Shown here piece after piece: positions 10,974-25,261 of a stretch of 64,000 bases of DNA (within the stretch, counting starts at the first letter, position 1; every line of letters begins with the position of its first letter). The DNA lies in the NCBI GenBank assembly GCA_038277395.1, contig CM076196.1:26481260-26545259 (forward strand), written 5' to 3'. A program made the position numbers and the translations under genes. Below the pieces are notes generated by a model. The model was not told the origin of the DNA. It searched no databases and worked only from the letters and a program-made list of their open reading frames with translations. Source of the stretch: Dryocosmus kuriphilus. Its lineage: Eukaryota; Arthropoda; Insecta; Hymenoptera; Cynipidae.

Positions 10974-11560
10974 ATGGATAAAACCATAACCATTAGTCAA
11001 AAGTGGCTGCTTAGCAAACTCGTCCTTTCATGAATAAACTATGTGTTGGATAAAAAAATGCGTTTCAGCAAATTCGTAGGTTTTTCCAAGATGAACAATT
11101 CTGTTGCATAATATTTTTTCGTATCTTGCACAGTTTTCCTGAAAAATGGATTTCTTTATATTTAATAACGTATTTCACGAATAACTCAAAAACTATGCGT
11201 CTCTACAAAAAAATTATAGGAAGCAAATTTGTAGATCTTTTTAAGCTAACCAACTTTGCTTATTATAATTTTTGTCGTATCTTGCATAGTTTGGCAGAAG
11301 ATTTGAATTTTTGATTTTTTAATAGCGTTTTCTCGATTAAAACCAAAACCGTGCATTTAAAAAAAAACGGTTAGAACAAAATTTGTAGATCTTTTTGAGG
11401 CGAACAAATTTATTTATTATTATTTTTTTTATATCTTGAATATTTTGGCAAAAACCACAGTTTTTCATTTTTAATAACGTTTTTTTCTCGATTAAAATAA
11501 AAGCCGTGCATCGTATCAAAAAACGATTAACACAAAATTTGTAAATCTGCTTTATTTAGA
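10974..11560 (+). repeat. Satellite 1, plain monomers at right edge
   Basis: Monomers without the GAG insertion continue after unit 6. GATGGATAAAACCATAACC (10973-10991), AAATTTGTAGATCTTTTTAA (11224-11243) and CTCGATTAAAACCAAAACCG (11331-11350) are the landmarks. Spacing is about 150-190 bp. The last recognisable box is CACAAAATTTGTAAATCTG near 11531. Confidence 0.8.
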
Positions 11561-11599
11561 TTTGTTGTAATTTGCAAGGTCATCTTTCTAAATTATTCA

Positions 11600-11935
11600 C
11601 TCATTTTTCACCTCTAAAGATTATAAAGAAAAGGCAAAGTCGTAAAATATTGAGAAGACTGTTTTATTGGCAAAACCCAATTTTTTTCTTAGCCCAATAA
11701 AATGTTTCGTTGGCTTAACAATCGCCTCAAAAGATTATCAAAAAAAAAAAGAGGAAAAGTTGTAAAATTTACTGAGAAAACTGTTTTACTTGACGAATAA
11801 AAATTCTGTAGGCTGAAAAAAATAATTTTGTTGCTCTTTATCCAACAAAACTATTTTATTAGGTTTTTTGTTGAACCAAACAAATTATGAAAAGAAACAG
11901 GATAAAGTTGTAAAAAGTAATTTCCGTAAGATTTG
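11600..11935 (+). repeat. Minor tandem repeat, three diverged copies
   Basis: Three stretches share an AGATTAT..AAA, GGNAAAGTNGTAAAAT and ACTGTTTTA order: about 11611-11680, 11725-11800 and 11881-11935, spaced roughly 115-155 bp. This small repeat differs from satellites 1 and 2 and forms the junction between them. The sequence between copies (AGCCCAATAAAATG, TATCCAACAAAACTATTTTA) is unremarkable. Confidence 0.5.
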
Positions 11936-12797
11936 AATAGTAGAAAACTTTTCGTACTTTATTTTTTGGAAAATTTCTTAATTTTAAAGTACAGTTTTAA
12001 AGTAATATTCCCAAAAATATTGAAAGAATTCTTCATTTTTTTTTTGCAAAATTTCTATAATATTTTTTTTTTTTTAAATTCCCAAACGAAGGAAATATTT
12101 ACTACTTCATTTCTAGGAAAATTTCTGTAATTTTGAAATAATATTCCCAAACATATTTCAATATTTTATTTCATTTTATTTTTGGACAAATTTCTATTAA
12201 CATCGGGATTATTGCTTCCCAAACTTTTTTGGAAGAACTTCTTAATTTTAAAGTACAATTCCGAAACGCATTAGCAAATTTTTTCGAATTTATTTATTGG
12301 GAAAATGTTTTTATTTAAAGGTAATATTCTCAACATATTGAAAAAATTTTCACTTTTTTTTTGGGAAAAATTTCTACTTATTGCTTCGCAAACTTTTTTG
12401 GAAAACCTTGTTATTTTAAAGTATTTTTTTAGTATTTTTTATTTTTTGATGATTCCCAAATTTATAAGGAAATATTTCCTACTTTATTTTTTGGAAAATT
12501 TCTTAATTTTAGATTACAATTTTAAAGTAATATTCCCAAAAATATTGAAAGAGATTACCATCGCTTTTTGTAAAATTTCTATAATATTGACAGTATTGCT
12601 TCCCAAACAATTTTTGAAAAATTTCTTAATTTTAAAATACGATTTCCAAACTTATTAGAAAATTTGTTTAACAATTCCCAAACGAAGGAAATATTTCCTA
12701 CCTCATTTTTCGGAAAATTTCTCTAATTTTAAAATAATATTCCCAAACATATTTCAATATTTTATTTCATTTTACTTTTGGAAAAATTTCTATTAAT
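11935..12797 (+). repeat. Satellite 2, degenerate left edge
   Basis: Subunits are recognisable (TTTTCTTGGAAAATTTCTT-type and CCCAAACGAAGGAAATATTT boxes), but the X/Y block order cannot be assigned cleanly. Divergence is higher than inside the array. This is the usual decay at a satellite edge. Confidence 0.7.
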
Positions 12798-15700
12798 ATC
12801 GGGATTATTGCTTCCCAAACTTTTATGGAAAAGGTTGTTATTTTAAAGTATTTTTTTAGTATTTTTTATTTTTTGACAATTCCAAAACGTATGAGGAAAC
12901 ATTTTCTACTTTATTTGCTGGAAAATTTCTTAATTTTAGAGTAAAATTTTGAAGTAATATTCCCAAACTTATTGAAAGAGTTTGCCATATTTTTTTGCAA
13001 AATTTCTATAATATTGACACTATTACTTCCCAAACTATTTTTGAAAAATTTCTTAATTGTAAAGTACAATTACCAAACTTATTAGAATTTTTTTTTAACA
13101 ATTTCCAAACGAAGGAAATATTTCCTACTCAATTTTTATGAAAATTTCTCCAATTTGAAAATAATATTCCCAAAAATATTTGAATATTATATTTTATTTA
13201 TTATTTTTGGAAGAATTTATATTAATATCGGGATTATTGCTCCCCAAACTTTTATGGAAAATTTTGTTATTTTAAAGTATTTTTTTAGTATTTTTCATTT
13301 TTTGACAACTGCAAAACATATGAGGAAATATTTTCTATTTTATTTTTTGGAAAATTTCTTAATTTTAGAGTAGAATTTTAAAGTAATATTCCCAAACATA
13401 TTTAAAGAGTTTTCCATATTTTATTGCAAAATTTCTATAATATTGACAGTATTGCTTCCCAAACAATTTTTGAAAAATTTCTTAATTTTAAAGTACAATT
13501 TCCAAACTTATTAAAAAGTTTTTTTTAACAATTCCCAAACGAAGGAAATATTTCCTACTCAATTTTTATGAAAATTTCTCCAATTCGAAAATAATATTCC
13601 CAAAAATATTTGAATATTATATTTTATTTATTATTTTTGGAAGAATTTATATTAATATCGGAATTATTGCTCCCCAAACTTTTATGGAAAATTTTGTTAT
13701 TTTAAGGTATTTTTTTAGTATTTTTTATTTTTTGACAACTGCAAAACATATGAGGAAATATTTTCTATTTTGTTTTTTGGAAAATTTCTTAATTTTAGAG
13801 TAGAACTTTAAAGTAATATTCCCAAACATATTTAAAGAGTTTCCCATATTTTTTTGCAAAATTTCTATAATATTGACAGTATTGCTTCCCAAACAATTTT
13901 TGAAAAATTTCTTAATTTTAAAGTACAATTTCCAAACTTATTAAAAAGTTTTTTTAACAATTCCCAGACAATGGAAATATTTCCTACCTCATTTTTCGGA
14001 AAATTTCTCTAATTTTAAAATAATATTCCCAAACATATTTCAATATTTTATTTCATTTTACTTTTTGAAAAATTTCTATTAATATCGGGATTATTGCTTC
14101 CCAAACTTTTATGGAAAAGGTTGTTATTTTAAAGTATTTTTTTAGTATTTTTTATTTTTTGACAATTCCAAAACGTATAAGGAAACATTTTCTGTTTTAT
14201 TTTCTGAAAAATTTCTTAATTTTAGAGTACAATTTGAAAGTAATATTCACGAAAATATTGAAAGAGTTTTCCATTGCTTTTTTTTTTTTTTTTTGCAAAA
14301 TTTCTATAATATTGATAATATTGCTTCTCACACTATTTTTGAAAAACTTCTTCATTTTAAAGCACAATTTTCAAACTTATTAGAATTTTTTTTTTTAACA
14401 ATTCCCAAACGAAGGAAATATTTCCTGCTTAATTTTTATGAAAATTTCTCCAATTTGAAAATAATATTCCCAAACATATTTGAATATTATATTTTATTTA
14501 TTATTTTTGGAGGAATTTATATTAATATCGGGATTATTGCTCCCCAAACTTTTATGGAAAAGTTTGTTATTTTAAAGTATTTTTTTAGTATTTTTTATTT
14601 TTTGACAACTGCAAAACATATGAGGAAATATTTTCTATTTTATTTTTTGGAAAATTTCTTAATTTTAGAGTAAAATTTTAAATTAATATTCCCAATCATA
14701 TTTAAAGAGTTTTCCATATTGTTTTGCAAAATTGTTTGTAATATTGACAGTATTGCTTCCCAAACAATTTTTGAAAAATTTCTTAATTTTAAAGTACAAT
14801 TTCCAAACTTATTAAAAAGTTTTTTTAACAATTCCCAAACGAAGGAAATATTTCCTACCTCATTTTTCGGAAAATTTCTCTAATTTTAAAATAATATTCC
14901 CAAACATATTTCAATATTTTATTTCATTTTACTTTTTGAGAAATTTCTATTAATATCGGGATTATTGCTTCCCAAACTTGGAAAATGGAAAAGGTTGTTA
15001 TTTTTAAAGTATTTTTTTAGTATTTTTTATTTTTTGACAATTCCAAAACGTATGAGGAAACATTTTCTGTTTTATTTTCTGAAAAATTTCTTAATTTTAG
15101 AGTACAATTTGAAAGTAATATTCACAAAAATATTGAGAGAGTTTTCCATTGCTTTTTTTTTTTTTTTTGCAAAATTTCTATAATATTGATAATATTGCTT
15201 CTCACACTATTTTTGAAAAACTTCTTCATTTTAAAGCACAATTTTCAAAATTATTAGAATTATTTTTTAACAATTCCCAAACGAAGGAAATATTTCCTAC
15301 TTAATTTTTATGAAAATTTCTCCAATTTGAAAATAATATTCCCAAACATATTTGAATATTATATTTTATTTATTATTTTTGGAGGAATTTATATTAATAT
15401 CGGGATTATTGCTCCCCAAACTTTTATGGAAAAGTTTGTTATTTTAAAGTATTTTTTTAGTATTTTTTTTTTTTGACAACTGCAAAACATATGAGGAAAT
15501 ATTTTCTATTTTATTTTTTGGAAAATTTCTTAATTTTAGAGTAAAATTTTTAAGTAATATTACCAAACATATTTAAAGAGTTTTCCATATTTTTTTGCAA
15601 AATTTCTATAATATTGATAGTATTGCTTTCCAAAATATTTTTGAAAAATTTCTTAATTTTAAAGTACAATTTCCATACTTATTAGAAATTTTTCTTAACA

Positions 15701-15826
15701 ATTCTCAAAAGAAGGAAATATTTCGTACTTCATTTTTAGGAAAATTTCTCAATTTTTAAAACAATATTTCCAAGTATATTTGAATATTTTATTTTATTTA
15801 TTATTTTTGGAAGAATTTCTATTATT
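12798..15826 (+). repeat. Satellite 2, run of seven X blocks
   Basis: AATATCGGGATTATTGC recurs at about 12798, 13228, 13657, 14085, 14529, 14957 and 15399, then the first Y starts at 15827. Two X subtypes are seen. One has CTCCCCAAACTTTTATGGAA and TTTGACAACTGCAAAACATA. The other has GCTTCCCAAACTTTTATGG, TTGACAATTCCAAAACGTAT and a poly-T tract of 10-18 bases near its end (for example 14278-14294 and 15156-15168). Confidence 0.8.
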
Positions 15827-17293
15827 ACCGGGATTATTGCTTCCCAAACTTTTCTCGAAAAACTTTTTATTTTAAAATAAAATTCCCAAACTTATTAGCA
15901 AATGTTTCCGAATTTATTTTTGGGAAAATTTTTTTATTTAAAAGTAATATTACCAAACATATTGAAAAAATTTTCATTTTTTCTTGGAAAAATTTCTAAC
16001 TAATGTTGGAATTATTGCTTCGCAAAATTTTTTGGAAAAGTTTGTTATTTTAAAGTATTTTATTAGTATTTCTTACTGTTTGACAATTCCCAAACGTATA
16101 AGAAAATATTTCATATTTTATTTTTTGGAAAATTTCGTGATTTTAGAGTACGATTTTAAAGTAATATTCCCAAAGTTATTGGAAGAGTTTTCCATATTTT
16201 TTTGCAAAATTTCTATAATATTGACACTATTGCTTCCCAAACTATTTTTGAAAAATTTCTTAATGGTAAAGTACAATTTGCAAACTTATTAGAATTTTTT
16301 TTTAACAATTCCCAAGCGAAGGAAATATTTGCTACTTAATTTTTATGAAAATTTTTCAATTTGAAAATAATATTCCCAAACGTATTTGAAAATTATATTT
16401 TATTTATTATTTCCGGAAGAATTTATATTAATATCGGGATTATTGCTCCCCAAAATTTTATGGAAAATTTTGTTATTTTAAAGTATTTTCTTAGTATTTT
16501 TTATTTTTTGGCAATTGCAAAACATATGAGGAAATATTTTCTATTTTATTTTTTGGAAAATTTCTTAATTTTAGAGTAAAATTTTAAAGTAATATTACCA
16601 AACATATTTAAAGAGTTTTCCATATTTTTTTGCAAAATTTCTATAATATTGATAATATTGCTTCTCACACTATTTTTGAAAAACTTCTTCATTTTAAAGC
16701 ACAATTTTCAAAATTATTAGAATTATTTTTTAACAATTCCCAAACGAAGGAAATATTTCCTACTTAATTTTTATGAAAATTTCTCCAATTTGAAAATAAT
16801 ATTCCCAAACATATTTGAATATTATATTTTATTTATTATTTTTGGAGGAATTTATATTAATATCGGGATTATTGCTCCCCAAACTTTTATGGAAAAGTTT
16901 GTTATTTTAAAGTATTTTTTTAGTATTTTTTTTTTTTTGACAACTGCAAAACATATGAGGAAATATTTTCTATTTTATTTTTTGGAAAATTTCTTAATTT
17001 TAGAGTAAAATTTTTAAGTAATATTACCAAACATATTTAAAGAGTTTTCCATATTTTTTTGCAAAATTTCTATAATATTGATAGTATTGCTTTCCAAAAT
17101 ATTTTTGAAAAATTTCTTAATTTTAAAGTACAATTTCCATACTTATTAGAAATTTTTCTTAACAATTCTCAAAAGAAGGAAATATTTCGTACTTCATTTT
17201 TAGGAAAATTTCTCAATTTTTTTTAAAACAATATTTCCAAGTATATTTGAATATTTTATTTTATTTATTATTTTTGGAAGAATTTCTATTATT
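15827..17293 (+). repeat. Satellite 2, Y-X-X group (1467 bp)
   Basis: Y at 15827, X at about 16434 and X at about 16863. It is closely similar to the following group but has one extra X block. Confidence 0.75.
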
Positions 17294-20200
17294 ACCGGGA
17301 TTATTGCTTCCCAAACTTTTCTCGAAAAACTTTTTATTTTAAAAATAAAATTCCCAAACTTATTAGCAAATGTTTCCGAATTTATTTTTGGGAAAATTTT
17401 TTTATTTAAAAGTAATATTCCCAAACATATTGAAAAAATTTTCATTTTTTTTTGGAAAAATTTCTAACTAATGTTGGAATTATTGCTTCGCAAAATTTTT
17501 TGGAAAAGTTTGCTATTTTAAAGTATTTTATTAGTATTTCTTATTGTTTGACAATTCCCAAACGTATAAGAAAATATTTCATATTTTATTTTTTGGAAAA
17601 TTTCGTGATTTTAGAGTACGATTTTAAAGTAATATTCCCAAAGTTATTGGAAGAGTTTTCCATATTTTTTTGCAAAATTTCTATAATATTGACACTATTG
17701 CTTCCCAAACTATTTTTGAAAAATTTCTTAATGGTAAAGTACAATTTGCAAACTTATTAGAATTTTTTTTTAACAATTCCCAAGCGAAGGAAATATTTGC
17801 TACTTAATTTTTATGAAAATTTTTCAATTTGAAAATAATATTCCCAAACGTATTTGAAAATTATATTTTATTTATTATTTCCGGAAGAATTTATATTAAT
17901 ATCGGGATTATTGCTCCCCAAAATTTTATGGAAAATTTTGTTATTTTAAAGTATTTTCTTAGTATTTTTTATTTTTTGGCAATTGCAAAACATATGAGGA
18001 AATATTTTCTATTTTATTTTTTGGAAAATTTCTTAATTTTAGAGTAAAATTTTAAAGTAATATTACCAAACATATTTAAAGAGTTTTCCATATTTTTTTG
18101 CAAAATTTCTATAATATTGACAGTATTGCTTCCCAAACTATTTTTGAAAAATTTCTTAATTTTAAAGTACAATTTCCATACTTATTAGAAATTTTTCTTA
18201 ACAATTCTCAAAAGAAGGAAATATATCGTACTTCATTTTTAGGAAAATGTCTCAATTTTTAAAACAATATTTCCAAACATATTTCAATATTTTATTTTAT
18301 TTATTATTTTTGGAAGAATTTCTATTATTACCGGGATTATTGCTTCCCAAACTTTTTTGGAAAAACTTTTTATTTTAAAATAAAATTCCCAAACTTATTA
18401 GCAAATGTTTCCGAATTTATTTTTGGGAAAATTTTTTTATTTAAAAGTAATATTCCCAAACATATTGAAAAAATTTTCATTTTTTTTTTTGGAAAAATTT
18501 CTAACTAATGTTGGAATTATTGCTTCGCAAAATTTTTTGGAAAAGTTTGCTATTTTAAAGTATTTTATTAGTATTTCTTATTGTTTGACAATTCCCAAAC
18601 GTATAAGAAAATATTTCATATTTTATTTTTTGGAAAATTTCGTGATTTTAGAGTACGATTTTAAAGTAATATTCCCAAAGTTATTGGAAGAGTTTTCCAT
18701 ATTTTTTGGCAAAATTTCTATAATATTGACACTATTGCTTCCCAAACTATTTTTGAAAAATTTCTTAATGTTAAAGTACAATTTGCAAACTTATTAGAAT
18801 TTTTTTTTAACAATTCCCAAACGAAGGAAATATTTCCTACTTAATTTTTATGAAAATTTCTCCAATTTGAAAATAATATTCCCAAACATATTTGAATATT
18901 ATATTTTTATTTATTATTTCCGGAAGAATTTATATTAATATCGGGATTATTGCTCCCCAAAATTTTATGGAAAATTTTGTTATTTTAAAGTATTTTCTTA
19001 GTATTTTTTATTTTTTGGCAATTGCAAAACATATGAGGAAATATTTTCTATTTTATTTTTTGGAAAATTTCTTAATTTTAGAGTAAAATTTTTAAGTAAT
19101 ATTACCAAACATATTTAAAGAGTTTTCCATATTTTTTTGCAAAATTTCTCTAATATTGACAGTATTGCTTTCCAAACTATTTTTGAAAAATTTCTTAATT
19201 TTAAAGTACAATTTCCATACTTATTAGAAATTTTTCTTAACAATTCTCAAAAGAAGGAAATATTTCGTACTTCATTTTTAGGAAAATGTCTTAATTTTTA
19301 AAACAATATTTCCAAACATATTTGAATATTTTATTTTATTTATTATTTTTGGAAGAATTTCTATTATTACCGGGATTATTGCTTCCCAAACTTTTTTGGA
19401 AAAACTTTTTATTTTAAAATAAAATTCCCAAACTTATGAGCAAATGTTTCCGAATTTATTTTTGGGAAAATTTTTTTATTTAAAAGTAATATTCCCAAAC
19501 ATATTGAAAAAATTTTCATTTTTTTTTGGAAAAATTTATAATTAATGTTGGAATTATTGCTTCGCAAAATTTTTTGGGAAAGTTTGTTATTTTAAAGTAT
19601 TTTATTAGTATTTCTTATTGTTTGACAATTCCCAAACGTATAAGAAAATATTTCATATTTTATTTTTTGGAAAATTTCCTAATTTTAGAGTACGATTTTA
19701 AAGTAATATTCCCAAACTTATTGAAAGAGTTAGCCATATTTTTTTGCAAAATTTCTATAATATTGACACTATTGCTTCCCAAACTATTTTTGAAAAATTT
19801 CTTAATTGTAAAGTACAATTACCAAACTTATTAGAATTTTTTTTTAACAATTCCCAAACGAAGGAAATATTTCCTACTCAATTTTTATGAAAATTTCTCC
19901 AATTTTAAAATAATATTCCCAAAAATATTTGAATATTATATTTTATTTATTATTTTTGGAAGAATTTATATTAATATCGGGATTATTGCTCCCCAAACTT
20001 TTATGGAAAATTTTGTTATTTTAAAGTATTTTTTTAGTATTTTTCATTTTTTGACAACTGCAAAACATATGAGGAAATATTTTCTATTTTATTTTTTGGA
20101 AAATTTCTTAATTTTAGAGTAGAATTTTAAAGTAATATTCCCAAACATATTTAAAGAGTTTTCCATATTTTTTTGCAAAATTTCTATAATATTGACAGTA

Positions 20201-21273
20201 TTGCTTCCCAAACAATTTTTGAAAAATTTCTTAATTTTAAAGTACAATTTCCAAACTTATTAAAAAGTTTTTTTAACAATTCCCAAACGAAGGACATATT
20301 TCCTACCTCATTTTTCAGAAAATTTCTCTAATTTTAAAATAATATTCCCAAACATATTTCAATATTTTATTTCATTTTACTTTTTGAAAAATTTCTATTA
20401 ATATCGGGATTATTGCTTCCCAAACTTTTATGGAAAAGGTTGTTATTTTAAAGTATTTTTTTAGTATTTTTTATTTTTTGACAATTCCAAAACGTATAAG
20501 GAAACATTTTCTGTTTTATTTTCTGAAAAATTTCTTAATTTTAGAGTACAATTTGAAAGTAATATTCACAAAAATATTGAAAGAGTTTTCCATTGCTTTT
20601 TTTTTTTTTGCAAAATTTCTATAATATTGATAATATTGCTTCTCACACTATTTTTGAAAAACTTCTTCATTTTAAAGCACAATTTTCAAACTTATTAGAA
20701 TTTTTTTTTAACAATTCCCAAACGAAGGAAATATTTCCTACTTAATTTTTATGAAAATTTCTCCAATTTGAAAATAATATTCCCAAACATATTTGAATAT
20801 TATATTTTATTTATTATTTTTGGAGGAATTTATATTAATATCGGGATTATTGCTCCCCAAACTTTTATGGAAAAGTTTGTTATTTTAAAGTATTTTTTTA
20901 GTATTTTTTTTATTTTTTGACAACTGCAAAACATATGAGGAAATATTTTCTATTTTATTTTTTGGAAAATTTCTTAATTTTAGAGAGTAAAATTTTAAAT
21001 TAATATTCCCAATCATATTTAAAGAGTTTTCCATATTGTTTTGCAAAATTGTTTGTAATATTGACAGTATTGCTTCCCAAACTATTTCTGAAAAATTTCT
21101 TAATTTTAAAGTACAATTTCCATACTTATTAGAAATTTTTCTTAACAATTCTCAAACGAAGGAAATATTTCGTAGTTCATTTTTAGGAAAATTTCTCAAT
21201 TTTTAAAACACTATTTCCAAGTATATTTGAATATTTTACTTTATTTATTATTTTTGGAAGAATTTCTATTATT
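17294..21273 (+). repeat. Satellite 2, 3.98-kb super-repeat copy 1 (YX YX YXXX)
   Basis: Y blocks start at 17294, 18330 and 19369 and the next copy starts at 21274, giving 3980 bp. Private variants are shared with copy 2 at a constant offset of about 3982-3988 bp. Examples are AAGGAAATATATCG (near 18217 and 22199), TTTATAATTAATGTTGG (19536 and 23521) and AAACGAAGGACATATTTCC (20286 and 24271). The shared private variants show that the whole eight-block segment was duplicated, not just single blocks. Confidence 0.8.
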
Positions 21274-24200
21274 ACCGGGATTATTGCTTCCCAAACTTTT
21301 TTGGAAAAACTTTTTATTTTAAAATAAAATTCCCAAACTTATTAGCAAATGTTTCCGAATTTATTTTTGGGAAAATTTTTTTATTTAAAAGTAATATTAC
21401 CAAACATATTGAAAAAATTTTCATTTTTTTTTTGGAAAAATTTCTAACTAATGTTGGAATTATTGCTTCGCAAAATTTTTTGGAAAAAGTTTGTTATTTT
21501 AAAGTATTTTATTAGTATTTCTTATTGTTTGACAATTCCCAAACGTATCAGAAAATATTTCATATTTTATTTTTTGGAAAATTTCGTGATTTTAGAGTAC
21601 GATTTTAAAGTAATATTCCCAAAGTTATTGGAAGAGTTTTCCATATTTTTTTGCAAAATTTCTATAATATTGACACTATTGCTTCCCAAACTATTTTTGA
21701 AAAATTTCTTAATGTTAAAGTACAATTTGCAAACTTATTAGAATTTTTTTTTAACAATTCCCAAACGAAGGAAATACTTCCTACTTAATTTTTATGAAAA
21801 TTTCTCCAATTTGAAAATAATATTCCCAAACATATTTGAATATTATATTTTATTTATTATTTCCGGAAGAATTTATATTAATATCGGGATTATTGCTCCC
21901 CAAAATTTTATGGAAAATTTTGTTATTTTAAAGTATTTTCTTAGTATTTTTTATTTTTTGGCAATTGCAAAACATATGAGGAAATATTTTCTATTTTATT
22001 TTTTGGAAAATTTCTTAATTTTAGAGTAAAATTTTAAAGTAATATTACCAAACATATTTAAAGAGTTTTCCATATTTTTTTGCAAAATTTCTATAATATT
22101 GACAGTATTGCTTCCCAAACTATTTTTGAAAAATTTCTTAATTTTAAAGTACAATTTCCATACTTATTAGAAATTTTTCTTAACAATTCTCAAAAGAAGG
22201 AAATATATCGTACTTCATTTTTAGGAAAATGTCTCAATTTTTAAAACAATATTTCCAAACATATTTCAATATTTTATTTTATTTATTATTTTTGGAAGAA
22301 TTTCTATTATTACCGGGATTATTGCTTCCCAAACTTTTTTGGAAAAACTTTTTATTTTAAAATAAAATTCCCAAACTTATTAGCAAATGTTTCCGAATTT
22401 ATTTTTGGGAAAATTTTTTTATTTAAAAGTAATATTCCCAAACATATTGAAAAAATTTTTCATTTTTTTTTGGAAAAATTTCTAACTAATGTTGGAATTA
22501 TTGCTTCGCAAAATTTTTTGGAAAAGTTTGCTATTTTAAAGTATTTTATTAGTATTTCTTATTGTTTGACAATTCCCAAACGTATAAGAAAATATTTCAT
22601 ATTTTATTTTTTGGAAAATTTCGTGATTTTAGAGTACGATTTTAAAGTAATATTCCCAAAGTTATTGGAAGAGTTTTCCATATTTTTTTGCAAAATTTCT
22701 ATAATATTGACACTATTGCTTCCCAAACTATTTTTGAAAAATTTCTTAATGTTAAAGTACAATTTGCAAACTTATTAGAATTTTTTTTTAACAATTCCCA
22801 AACGAAGGAAATATTTCCTACTCAATTTTTATGAAAATTTCTCCAATTTGAAAATAATATTCCCAAAAATATTTGAATATTATATTTTATTTATTATTTC
22901 CGGAAGAATTTATATTAATATCGGGATTATTGCTCCCCAAAATTTTATGGAAAATTTTGTTATTTTAAAGTATTTTCTTAGTATTTTTTATTTTTTGGCA
23001 ATTGCAAAACATATGAGGAAATATTTTCTATTTTATTTTTTTGGAAAATTTCTTAATCTTAGAGTAAAATTTTTAAGTAATATTACCAAACATATTTAAA
23101 GAGTTTTCCATATTTTTTTGCAAAATTTCTCTAATATTGACAGTATTGCTTTCCAAACTATTTTTGAAAAATTTCTTAATTTTAAAGTACAATTTCCATA
23201 CTTATTAGAAATTTTTCTTAACAATTCTCAAAAGAAGGAAATATTTCGTACTTCATTTTTAGGAAAATGTCTTAATTTTTAAAACAATATTTCCAAACAT
23301 ATTTGAATATTTTATTTTATTTATTATTTTTGGAAGAATTTCTATTATTACCGGGATTATTGCTTCCCAAACTTTTTTGGAAAAACTTTTTATTTTAAAA
23401 TAAAATTCCCAAACTTATGAGCAAATGTTTCCGAATTTATTTTTGGGAAAATTTTTTTATTTAAAAGTAATATTCCCAAACATATTGAAAAAATTTTCAT
23501 TTTTTTTTTTTTGGAAAAATTTATAATTAATGTTGGAATTATTGCTTCGCAAAATTTTTTGGGAAAGTTTGTTATTTTAAAGTATTTTATTAGTATTTCT
23601 TATTGTTTGACAATTCCCAAACGTATAAGAAAATATTTCATATTTTATTTTTTTTGGAAAATTTCCTAATTTTAGAGTACGATTTTAAAGTAATATTCCC
23701 AAACTTATTGAAAGAGTTAGCCATATTTTTTGCAAAATTTCTATAATATTGATACTATTGCTTCCAAAACTATTTTTGAAAAATTTCTTAATTGTAAAGT
23801 ACAATTACCAAACTTATTAGAATTTTTTTTTAACAATTCCCAAACGAAGGAAATATTTCCTACTCAATTTTTATGAAAATTTCTCCAATTTGAAAATAAT
23901 ATTCCCAAAAATATTTGAATATTATATTTTATTTATTATTTTTGGAAGAATTTATATTAATATCGGGATTATTGCTCCCCAAACTTTTATGGAAAATTTT
24001 GTTATTTTAAAGTATTTTTTTAGTATTTTTCATTTTTTGACAACTGCAAAACATATGAGGAAATATTTTCTATTTTATTTTTTGGAAAATTTCTTAATTT
24101 TAGAGTAGAATTTTAAAGTAATATTCCCAAACATATTTAAAGAGTTTTCCATATTTTTTTGCAAAATTTCTATAATATTGACAGTATTGCTTCCCAAACA

Positions 24201-25261
24201 ATTTTTGAAAAATTTCTTAATTTTAAAGTACAATTTCCAAACTTATTTAAAAAGTTTTTTTAACAATTCCCAAACGAAGGACATATTTCCTACCTCATTT
24301 TTCAGAAAATTTCTCTAATTTTAAAATAATATTCCCAAACATATTTCAATATTTTATTTCATTTTACTTTTTGAAAAATTTCTATTAATATCGGGATTAT
24401 TGCTTCCCAAACTTTTATGGAAAAGGTTGTTATTTTAAAGTATTTTTTTAGTATTTTTTATTTTTTGACAATTCCAAAACGTATAAGGAAAACATTTTCT
24501 GTTTTATTTTCTGAAAAATTTCTTAATTTTAGAGTACAATTTGAAAGTAATATTCACAAAAATATTGAAAGAGTTTTCCATTGCTTTTTTTTTTTTTTTT
24601 TGCAAAATTTCTATAATATTGATAATATTGCTTCTCACACTATTTTTGAAAAACTTCTTCATTTTAAAGCACAATTTTCAAACTTATTAGAATTTTTTTT
24701 TAACAATTCCCAAACGAAGGAAATATTTCCTACTTAATTTTTATGAAAATTTCCCCAATTTGAAAATAATATTCCCAAACATATTTGAATATTATATTTT
24801 ATTTATTATTTTTGGAGGAATTTATATTAATATCGGGATTATTGCTCCCCAAACTTTTATGGAAAAGTTTGTTATTTTAAAGTATTTTTTTAGTATTTTT
24901 TATTTTTTGACAACTGCAAAACATATGAGGAAATATTTTCTATTTTATTTTTTGGAAAATTTCTTAATTTTAGAGTAAAATTTTTAATTAATATTCCCAA
25001 TCATATTTAAAGAGTTTTCCATATTGTTTTGCAAAATTGTTTGTAATATTGACAGTATTGCTTCCCAAACTATTTCTGAAAAATTTCTTAATTTTAAAGT
25101 ACAATTTCCATACTTATTAGAAATTTTTCTTAACAATTCTCAAACGAAGGAAATATTTCGTAGTTCATTTTTAGGAAAATTTCTCAATTTTTAAAACACT
25201 ATTTCCAAGTATATTTGAATATTTTATTTTATTTATTATTTGTGGAAGAATTTCTATTATT
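21274..25261 (+). repeat. Satellite 2, 3.98-kb super-repeat copy 2 (YX YX YXXX)
   Basis: Y blocks start at 21274, 22312 and 23350 and the next Y is at 25262, giving 3988 bp and the same block order as copy 1. Differences from copy 1 are mostly homopolymer-length changes (for example longer T runs at 23501-23512 and 24585-24601) and a few substitutions. Confidence 0.8.
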
